Below, piece after piece: positions 19,698 to 26,592 of a stretch of 64,000 nt of DNA (its first letter is position 1; each line of letters begins with the position of its first letter). The stretch comes from Bacteroides xylanisolvens XB1A (GTDB taxonomy: Bacteria; Bacteroidota; Bacteroidia; Bacteroidales; Bacteroidaceae). Made by a program: the position numbers and the translations under genes. The notes under the pieces were generated by a model. That model searched no databases. It was given only the letters and a program-made list of their open reading frames with translations, and was not told where the DNA came from. The stretch covers positions 2,344,706 through 2,408,705 of the forward strand of contig NC_021017.1 in assembly GCF_000210075.1 (NCBI RefSeq), in the 5' to 3' direction.

Positions 19698-20786
19698 TTA
19701 AAATGTTACATTAACCGTATAAGTATCATTACCTGTTTCCAAATGCTCTCTCTGTAGTTCCACATCAGGAAGCCATACATATTTCTTTTGTCCCACCTCA
19801 TCTATTATTTCTACTAGAAAACTAAACCAATAAGAATATGGGAATAAATCTTGTGGTTCTTTGGGAGGAATATTGGCATCTGTCATATCCGGATGATACA
19901 ACTTATACAAATCAGTTATCTCAATTATGCCTCGTTTACTGGTAGTGTATGTTCTGTAAGCTTTCGGATATACATCCCGCTTATTATATTTACCACCGGC
20001 ACGAGTTCCATAAAAATTCACTGTACAATTAGATAACGGTTTCCCCATTTTACCCACTTTAATCACTAGTTTACGAGGAAAGACTTTGTCCGACAAGTCT
20101 TTATCCAGTGGTCTCATTTTTGCTGTATAATTGAATAAAGCCGAACAATAATCACTCCAGACGCGATATCCAGTCCCCATATTACATTTAGGAGGAGTTA
20201 ATTTCTCATGACTTACCGGATTATCTTCTGCAGCAATCATATATTGATATAAATCTGTAGCACCACGCACATGTCCATACTCGTGCCCTAGATTACTATA
20301 TGTCCCCTGATCGGGATATAGCGCATCTGTAAAAATGTTATGAGCTTCACGAACATAACACATCACCACCGACTGCCCACTGGCTCCACCGCCACCACAA
20401 GATAGTCCTTCATTCTTTGCGCCCAACGCCAGAAACAACACAAAGTCATATTTCGACAAATCAAGCCGACCGAAAGCCTTTCTCTGAAACTCTCCGTATC
20501 TGTCTTTATCTCCCTGAATATCATACACACACAATTCGTCAGCAGGAACAAACCGGAAATAATAGTTAAACTTATTGGGACTTTCATTCCAAAAGCGGGT
20601 TGTATTATGAAACATCTGCTGCAAATTCTTTTTAAAAGATGCTTCTCCGCCATAACGTTCCAAATCGATTTTATCCACCCATACTTGCGCACGATACTCA
20701 ATCGTATCTTTCACCTCCACACAAAAAGCATGAGTCGCCCAAACCAGACAACTGCATGCTATTAATATACACTTTAGAATACCCAT
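19698..20786 (-). CDS. Secreted zincin-like protein (HEYGH...DLY)
   Basis: Protein of 362 aa with a signal peptide (ILIACSCLVWATHA). The motif LGHEYGHVRGATDLY (His168, Glu169, His172 and a downstream Asp) resembles zinc metallopeptidase sites of the metzincin or M64 kind. A Gly-rich GGGGASGQSVVM stretch precedes it. The C-terminal 120 residues look like an Ig-like beta domain. It is not obviously homologous to the HExxH protein it is co-transcribed with. It is the first gene behind the operator/promoter at 20915-20980, with a leader of about 125 nt. I do not recognise the exact family, so the peptidase function is inferred from the motif only. Confidence 0.72.
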   Translation of the reverse strand: MGILKCILIACSCLVWATHAFCVEVKDTIEYRAQVWVDKIDLERYGGEASFKKNLQQMFHNTTRFWNESPNKFNYYFRFVPADELCVYDIQGDKDRYGEFQRKAFGRLDLSKYDFVLFLALGAKNEGLSCGGGGASGQSVVMCYVREAHNIFTDALYPDQGTYSNLGHEYGHVRGATDLYQYMIAAEDNPVSHEKLTPPKCNMGTGYRVWSDYCSALFNYTAKMRPLDKDLSDKVFPRKLVIKVGKMGKPLSNCTVNFYGTRAGGKYNKRDVYPKAYRTYTTSKRGIIEITDLYKLYHPDMTDANIPPKEPQDLFPYSYWFSFLVEIIDEVGQKKYVWLPDVELQREHLETGNDTYTVNVTF

Positions 20787-20914
20787 AGATTTTCTTTTAG
20801 ATTTATACCGTATTATAATTCAGTTGATACCCTGATAAAATACGTTTTACCAGAATATCATCCGCTATTGCCAAACTCCAGTAAGGTTAACTTATGTTTT
20901 TATCCTTTTCGAAA

Positions 20915-20980
20915 CAAAAGTATGCAATAGAACACTTTAACAAGGCTAATTATGTACAAAAGAGCAACAATATCGTAAAA
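20915..20980 (-). promoter_or_regulatory. PUL promoter with 27-bp operator copy 3
   Basis: Operator 20954-20980 has the same layout as copy 2. Downstream on the minus strand are CTTG (complement of 20941-20944), an 18-bp spacer and a perfect Bacteroides -7 box TACTTTTG (complement of 20915-20922). The CAAGG box is 13 bp from the operator in both copies, and the -7 box 39 bp from it, which supports a functional activator-promoter unit for the two-gene metallopeptidase-like operon. Confidence 0.8.
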
Positions 20981-21098
20981 AGAAAAATTGAATATTTAAT
21001 TTTATACTAAATTTATCCGGAAGTCACAAAAAAGAGGATATTCCAAAGAATCCCCTCTTATAATAGACTCCTGAATTATTATAAAATATCAGGTCGCT

Positions 21099-21140
21099 TT
21101 TTATATATACCACAGAATGCCCTGTCCCATATTTCTACAG
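21099..21140 (-). pseudogene. Remnant of a second HU-like gene 3' end
   Basis: The minus strand reads KYGTGHSVVYIK, nearly identical to the C-terminus KYGSGRSVVYIK of the intact HU-like gene 200 bp upstream, but an in-frame TAG directly precedes it. DNA similarity around both copies is visible (ACAGAATGCCCTG versus ACAGAACGCCCTG on the plus strand). Only about 15-20 codons are recognisable. The 20981-21098 stretch shows nothing else. Confidence 0.6.
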
Positions 21141-21248
21141 AATAGAATAGTTGCCTGCAAAATTTGCTTGCCTACAATATATTTGGCTGTCTTACTTCCG
21201 CTCCCCACATTCGCTGACACTTGTACGGAAGCAGAAACATCTTTCAAA

Positions 21249-21327
21249 AGAGTGACGGTATCCTTTCGATATAGTGACGGTATACCAACTAGATAGTGAC
21301 GCTATTCCATACATATACCGTCACTAT
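21249..21327. repeat. 22-bp-period palindromic array A (4 units)
   Basis: Four 13-bp cores centred at 21255, 21277, 21299 and 21321, exactly 22 bp apart: AGAGTGACGGTAT, ATAGTGACGGTAT, ATAGTGACGCTAT and ATACCGTCACTAT. The last is the exact reverse complement of the second; the third is itself an imperfect palindrome. The intervening 9-bp segments are not conserved. The array ends 9 bp from the stop codon of the HU-like gene. Confidence 0.85.
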
Positions 21328-21335
21328 ACCAATTC

Positions 21336-21941
21336 CTACTTTATATAGACTACAGAACGCCCTGAACCATACTTCTTCAAGACACCATCTTTGATAAAAG
21401 CATTGATATCCTGCAATGCCTGTATCTTCGTTTTTCCCACAAGCATAGCATAATCCTGACGGTTGATGCACGGATGGTCTTCCAAGAACTTTTCCAACCG
21501 TTGTAAGCATCTCTCCCTATCCAAGGGGTTCTTCACACGAAAAGGAGAATGATAACGTTGTAATTCAATCTCACTCTCAATATCCTTTTTAAACTGCCGA
21601 TTGACACGGAAATTAATATCTTTCAGAGATACGGACGGTGAACGCAAGTCTTTTGGATCCATCACTTTCTTGTCAACACTCAATGAAAGGGAGAAATAAC
21701 CGATATCGCCCAGCTCTACCGAAAATCCTTTCAAAAGCAAATGACGTAGTTCTTTTGATATAGCTTCTATAACGCCGACCACTTGTGCATGGGGCATATG
21801 CTGAAATACGGTCACTTGTTCCACAAATTCTTCGGCTGTATAACTGCCCTTCAAAACGACACGTGCATGCAAAGGCTGTTCTTCCCCACTTTTAGCAAGA
21901 TCGGGAGTTTCATAAAGATCATAATTTACACTCATTATCAA
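21336..21941 (-). CDS. HU-related DNA-binding protein (long Bacteroidetes form)
   Basis: Protein of 201 aa. The N-terminal 130 residues match the HU/IHF-like fold of the long Bacteroidetes variant: an N-terminal strand segment, helix VVGVIEAISKELRHLLLKG, then ELGDIGYFSLSL and a beta-arm region. The C-terminal 70 residues contain a winged-helix-like segment (YAMLVGKTKIQALQDINAFIKDGVLKKYG). It is cytoplasmic and expected to bind DNA. ATG codons at 21941 and 21935 are both possible starts. It stands alone, flanked by array A at its 3' end and array B upstream, and a decayed partial duplicate lies downstream. A link between this protein and the arrays is speculation. Confidence 0.8.
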   Translation of the reverse strand: MIMSVNYDLYETPDLAKSGEEQPLHARVVLKGSYTAEEFVEQVTVFQHMPHAQVVGVIEAISKELRHLLLKGFSVELGDIGYFSLSLSVDKKVMDPKDLRSPSVSLKDINFRVNRQFKKDIESEIELQRYHSPFRVKNPLDRERCLQRLEKFLEDHPCINRQDYAMLVGKTKIQALQDINAFIKDGVLKKYGSGRSVVYIK

Positions 21942-22008
21942 TTAGTTTTTCAATAGGAAAGATTAAATTCCTCTCTCCTATGGATTAATTTTCTAAAACG
22001 CATTCCTA

Positions 22009-22080
22009 TTTTCGTTTGACTTAAGTCAGGCGATAGTTCAACTTAAGTCATCCTTTCGTTTAACTTAAGTCAAACGAAAA
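22009..22080. repeat. Symmetrical triple-palindrome array B (22-bp period)
   Basis: Three ACTTAAGT palindromes centred at 22022.5, 22044.5 and 22066.5, exactly 22 bp apart. The outer two are part of a perfect 18-bp inverted repeat (arms 22009-22026, TTTTCGTTTGACTTAAGT, and 22063-22080). The middle palindrome sits exactly on its symmetry axis. It lies in the 400-bp divergent region between the HU-like gene (start 21941) and the HTCS gene (start 22342), 67 bp upstream of the former. I see nothing else in that region. Confidence 0.88.
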
Positions 22081-22341
22081 CCGATATGCTAACGAGACAA
22101 ATGTACATAGAATATACAGATACTAATCTATGCAAAGCGAGATTTAATTTCAACTAATGAATTATCCCAAAGCCCACAACCATATTAACCAATAATTATC
22201 CAAGATTTGAACGATTTTTTTGTTCACTTTCAAAAGTTTTATTCCACACCTAAAAAGACAGCCTATCATTTGCTTTTGCTACTAATTCTTCCTAATATTG
22301 TCCTATACTAATGAAAACTAATACAACATAAAGAATCCCCC

Positions 22342-25300
22342 ATGAAAAAAATCGTTCTTTTGATAACTATACAAATCCTGTGCATGCATTCATTTGTCGT
22401 GAATGCGCAGCGTATCTTCTCCACCTCCTATACAATGGATGATGGACTGGCAGCCAACAGAGTATACAGCATTTTGCAAGATTCATGTGGATTCATGTGG
22501 TTCGGTACCGATGATGGATTAAGCAGATTCGACGGTATTGCATTCAAGAACTACTATCTATCAGAATATATCAACGCAACAACCAGTAACAGCGTCAAGA
22601 AAATATTTATCGACCGCAGGGGCAGAATGTGGATAGGATTGGATACCGGAATTGTCATTTACGACTCGAAAACAGACACTTTCCAACCTTTCCATGCCAA
22701 AACTGAAACTGGAGAAATGATACAAACCTACGTCACCGATATGATAGAAGACAGTGACGGAGAAGTATGGATTGCAACGAGTGGAGAAGGGCTTTACCGT
22801 TTTTCTCCATCTGATAAAGTCAGGCTTAGAGTATACCGGAATATTCCCGGAAAGATTAATAGCATCTCCCAAAACATTATCATGACATTGCAGCAAGACA
22901 GTAAACAAAACATTTGGATAGGAACCTATTCGGAAGGATTATGCTGCTTTGACAAACAGAAAAACACGTTCGTCACTTACAAAAAGAGCAATCACCCTAA
23001 TAGTTTATCAGATAATTCCATTCAGAAAGTGTTTGAAGACTCACACGGCAATTTATGGATAGGAACTTTTCAGAACGGGCTCGACCTGTTCGATCCTGTG
23101 GCTAAAACTTTCACCAACTACCGGGACAGAAGTCCGAACAACCTATTATATCATATCCACGACATTAAAGAATACAGACCTGGCGAGTTGTTCATTTCAT
23201 CCGACAACGGTATGGGAATTTTTAAAGCAGACAAAGGAGAAATTATACAATCCGACAATCCGAATCTGAAAATAAGAACCGGAGCCAATAAGTTTATATA
23301 TACCATCTATATAGATAAGGAAGAAAGCCTCTGGCTGGGCTCCTATTTCGATGGAATCAAATTCTATTCGGCATTTCAGAATAATTTCAAATATTATAGC
23401 TGTTCATCATCGTCCACGCCACAATCAGGAAAAGTAATCAATGTTATCAAAGAAGACAAAGATGATAAATACTGGATAGGTACGGATGACAATGGCATTT
23501 TCCGATTTGATGCCAAAACTCAAGAAATTACCCCTTTCCGGGATGCAGCCAGTATAGGCACAACTTACTATTGTATACACGATCTGCTGGTAGACGGAGA
23601 TAAACTATATGCCGCCACTTATGGAAGAGGTTTGGAGGTGATTGATTTAAAAACAGGAAAAGTGGAAAGTTTTCTCAATAATCCGGAAGATTCAACATCT
23701 ATCCCCTCCTCACGGGTATTCACTCTATATAAAGCCAGTAATGGATGTATTTACGTGGGCACTTCTGCAGGATTCTGTTACTATAACCCCGAAAAAAACA
23801 ATTTCATCAGAATCGGTTCTTTTACAGGCAAAATATCGGATATCATTGAAGATTACTTCGGAAGAATATGGATAGGAACAAGCATCAGTGGATTATATTC
23901 ATACAATGTCAGAACCCAAAAGATAACATCTTATCAACGTTCGGACCATCCGAATTCACTAACAAAGAATGTAATCACCACATTAGCTATCGACAGCAAA
24001 AAACAGCTATGGGTGGGAACGTATGGCCAAGGGCTTTGCAGATATAATGATGAAACGGACGATTTCACCAGATATGATCACCTGAAATTGCCAAATAAAA
24101 TCATCAATTCAATTATCCCCAAAGGAGACTTACTATGGATAAGTACCAATAAAGGGCTTGTTGTATACAACCCGGACACGAAACATATAAAAACCTATTC
24201 GAAATCAAACGGACTATACAATGAACAATTCACACCCTGCTCCGGCTTTGAATCTTCTGACGGTAGACTATTTCTGGGTTCGACAGACGGTTTCTGCTAT
24301 TTCTTTCCGCAAGACTTGAGAGAAAATACATACAATCCACCTGTCATCCTCACTAATATGACCATTTTCGGAAAAGACATACAGGCTGACACGCCCAATT
24401 CACCTATTCACCAGTCCATAGGATATACAGATGAGATTGTGTTGAAATATAACCAGTCCATGATCGGATTCGATTTTGCCGCACTAAGTTACATTGCTCC
24501 CAAAGAGAATGATTATCAATATATGCTGGAAGGTCTGGACAGCGAATGGCAGTTCACTAAAGGAAGTAACAACCATCTTTCCTATGCAAACTTACCCGTC
24601 GGTGAATATGTATTAAGGATCAAGGGAACGAACAGTGATAAACTATGGAGCAGCAATGAAGTACAGCTAAAAATCAAGGTGCTGCCTCCATTCTTCCGGT
24701 CGCAACTGGCTTATCTGATCTATGCCCTCGTCCTGTTGATTGCGATTATGTTAACCGTATGGTATTACGTAAAACGCACGGAGAAACGTCAGAAAGAACG
24801 TATCAAGAGGCTGAACGATGAAAAAGAAAAAGAGCTCTATAACTCCAAAATAGATTTCTTCACTAACATTGCTCATGAGATTCGAACTCCATTGAGCCTT
24901 ATTATCGGCCCATTGGAATACCTGATGAAAACTTCAAGTATCAACAATGTGTATGGGGAATACCTAAGTATTATTGAACAGAATTACAAACGCTTGTATG
25001 CGCTTGTCACCCAATTGCTGGATTTCCGCAAAGTAGATACGGGATCTTATAAACTATCGTATGACTGTTACCGGATTAAAGAAATAATCTGCAAAGTAAG
25101 CTGCATTTTTGAATTATCTGCCAGACAAAAGAAAGTGGCGATTGACACTTCCTCTATCCCGGAAGAACTGAGCATTGTCATAGATGAAGAAGCTTTTACC
25201 AAGATTATCAGCAATCTACTAAGTAATGCCTTGAAATATGCCAAAAGCACGATTCGTATTACGACTATAGAAAAGGATTCCGAGATAGTAGTCACCGTGA

Positions 25301-26436
25301 CCGATGACGGTATAGGCATCACCGATCAAGAAAAGACTAAAATATTCGACGCATTCTATCAGGTTAAGAACAACAGTGAAATAAATAAACTGGGCATTGG
25401 TATCGGGCTTCACATGACACGCTCACTCGTCCAATTGATGAACGGAAAGATCGAAGTCAGCGATAGGGAAGGCGGTGAAAACGGTGTTTCTATTTCTGTA
25501 TATTTCCCCAAACAAGCGGCCATCACTGCTTTGCCACAAGTGGCCAAACGAGTGGAAGATACGATTATTCCAGAAAACAGCATAGAAGAAAATGAACTGG
25601 AAAGCACTCTTCCCGGTGAACCGTTGAAAAAACAATATGCCATTATGGTTGTGGACGACAACCCGGAGATTCTGGATTTCCTTTCCAAAATTCTGTCCGA
25701 GGAATATTTCGTCATTTCGGCTTCAAGTGGAGAGGAAGCGTTGCAAATTCTTGAAAAGAACAACATCGATCTCATCATCAGTGATGTGATGATGGAGGAA
25801 ATGGACGGGTTCGAACTCTGTGGGAAAATTAAAAGTAACATCAATATTTCCCATGTTCCTGTCATTCTGCTGACAGCCAAAACGGATACGGAAAGTAAAA
25901 TCAAAGGACTGGAAGCCGGTGCGGATGCATATATAGAGAAACCATTCTCACCTTTCCACCTGAAAGCACAATTGCTGAACTTACTCAAGAAAAGGGAAAG
26001 TCAGCAGAAAACGTATGCCTCTACTCCGTTGTCCGATCTGCACTCCGCTGTCCACAATAAACTGGATGAAGAATTTATGAATAAATGTACCGAAATCATC
26101 CAGAATAATATTGAGGACTCCGAATTTTCGGTAAATACACTGGCACAGGAACTGGGAATGAGCCGTACCTCTGTATTTACCAAAATCAAAGGCATTATTG
26201 GCATGACTCCCAATGATTTCATCAAGGTCACTCGATTAAAGAAAGCCTGCAAAATGATGGTGGAGGGAGAATATAGGGTTACCGAAATAGGATTCCTCGT
26301 CGGGTTCAGTTCTTCTTCCTACTTTGCCAAATGTTTTCAGAAACAATTTGGAATGTTACCGACAGAGTTTCTCAAAAAAAATAAAGGAAGACCCCTCATC
26401 CGCAACAAAATAAGCCGGCAAGCATCCTCCCTTTAA
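22342..26436 (+). CDS. Hybrid two-component system (HTCS) sensor/regulator
   Basis: Single-protein two-component regulator of 1364 aa. The signal peptide is about 1-22. A periplasmic two-bladed propeller of Reg_prop-like repeats (recurring WIGT and D-S-G/N patterns) spans about 30-690, with a Y_Y_Y domain about 725-790. The single membrane span is near LAYLIYALVLLIAIMLTVWYY. The histidine kinase has phosphoacceptor His845 in NIAHEIRTPLS and an ATPase domain with SNALKYA and DDGIGI. The receiver domain has phosphoacceptor Asp1148 in ISDVMMEEMDG. A C-terminal AraC-type double HTH completes it (MSRTSVFTKIKGI, IGFLVGFSSSSYFAKCF). It should sense a PUL1-derived oligosaccharide and activate the PUL promoters through the 27-bp sites. 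It ends 3 bp before array C. Confidence 0.97.
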   Translation: MKKIVLLITIQILCMHSFVVNAQRIFSTSYTMDDGLAANRVYSILQDSCGFMWFGTDDGLSRFDGIAFKNYYLSEYINATTSNSVKKIFIDRRGRMWIGLDTGIVIYDSKTDTFQPFHAKTETGEMIQTYVTDMIEDSDGEVWIATSGEGLYRFSPSDKVRLRVYRNIPGKINSISQNIIMTLQQDSKQNIWIGTYSEGLCCFDKQKNTFVTYKKSNHPNSLSDNSIQKVFEDSHGNLWIGTFQNGLDLFDPVAKTFTNYRDRSPNNLLYHIHDIKEYRPGELFISSDNGMGIFKADKGEIIQSDNPNLKIRTGANKFIYTIYIDKEESLWLGSYFDGIKFYSAFQNNFKYYSCSSSSTPQSGKVINVIKEDKDDKYWIGTDDNGIFRFDAKTQEITPFRDAASIGTTYYCIHDLLVDGDKLYAATYGRGLEVIDLKTGKVESFLNNPEDSTSIPSSRVFTLYKASNGCIYVGTSAGFCYYNPEKNNFIRIGSFTGKISDIIEDYFGRIWIGTSISGLYSYNVRTQKITSYQRSDHPNSLTKNVITTLAIDSKKQLWVGTYGQGLCRYNDETDDFTRYDHLKLPNKIINSIIPKGDLLWISTNKGLVVYNPDTKHIKTYSKSNGLYNEQFTPCSGFESSDGRLFLGSTDGFCYFFPQDLRENTYNPPVILTNMTIFGKDIQADTPNSPIHQSIGYTDEIVLKYNQSMIGFDFAALSYIAPKENDYQYMLEGLDSEWQFTKGSNNHLSYANLPVGEYVLRIKGTNSDKLWSSNEVQLKIKVLPPFFRSQLAYLIYALVLLIAIMLTVWYYVKRTEKRQKERIKRLNDEKEKELYNSKIDFFTNIAHEIRTPLSLIIGPLEYLMKTSSINNVYGEYLSIIEQNYKRLYALVTQLLDFRKVDTGSYKLSYDCYRIKEIICKVSCIFELSARQKKVAIDTSSIPEELSIVIDEEAFTKIISNLLSNALKYAKSTIRITTIEKDSEIVVTVTDDGIGITDQEKTKIFDAFYQVKNNSEINKLGIGIGLHMTRSLVQLMNGKIEVSDREGGENGVSISVYFPKQAAITALPQVAKRVEDTIIPENSIEENELESTLPGEPLKKQYAIMVVDDNPEILDFLSKILSEEYFVISASSGEEALQILEKNNIDLIISDVMMEEMDGFELCGKIKSNINISHVPVILLTAKTDTESKIKGLEAGADAYIEKPFSPFHLKAQLLNLLKKRESQQKTYASTPLSDLHSAVHNKLDEEFMNKCTEIIQNNIEDSEFSVNTLAQELGMSRTSVFTKIKGIIGMTPNDFIKVTRLKKACKMMVEGEYRVTEIGFLVGFSSSSYFAKCFQKQFGMLPTEFLKKNKGRPLIRNKISRQASSL

Positions 26437-26438
26437 GC

Positions 26439-26498
26439 TAAATCTTAAGATTTACAGATGTAAAAGTTAACATCAACATTGGTAAATCTTAAGATTTT
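26439..26498. repeat. 22-bp-period palindromic array C (3 units)
   Basis: Palindrome TAAATCTTAAGATTTA at 26439-26454 recurs at 26483-26498 with one change; the centres are 44 bp apart. A degenerate copy (11 of 16 positions, core GTTAAC) lies exactly midway, centred at 26468.5, so the period is 22 bp. The array begins 3 bp after the HTCS stop codon and precedes the terminator. Confidence 0.78.
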
Positions 26499-26503
26499 AT
26501 TAA

Positions 26504-26543
26504 ATTCTCCTTATAATATAAGGTAAGGAGAATCTTTTTTTTT
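26504..26543 (+). terminator. Intrinsic terminator of the HTCS gene
   Basis: A 10-bp stem ATTCTCCTTA / TAAGGAGAAT (26504-26513, 26524-26533) with a 10-nt loop is followed by C and a run of nine T residues. Confidence 0.9.
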
Positions 26544-26550
26544 ACTTTTG
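26543..26550 (+). promoter_or_regulatory. topA promoter -7 box
   Basis: TACTTTTG fits the Bacteroides TAnnTTTG -7 consensus. It begins at the last T of the HTCS terminator tract and lies about 43 bp upstream of the topA ATG. No clear TTTG -33 box is visible. Confidence 0.65.
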
Positions 26551-26592
26551 TCCCCGAATATTGTGGTACAAGCCATTATAAAAGAAAGAATT

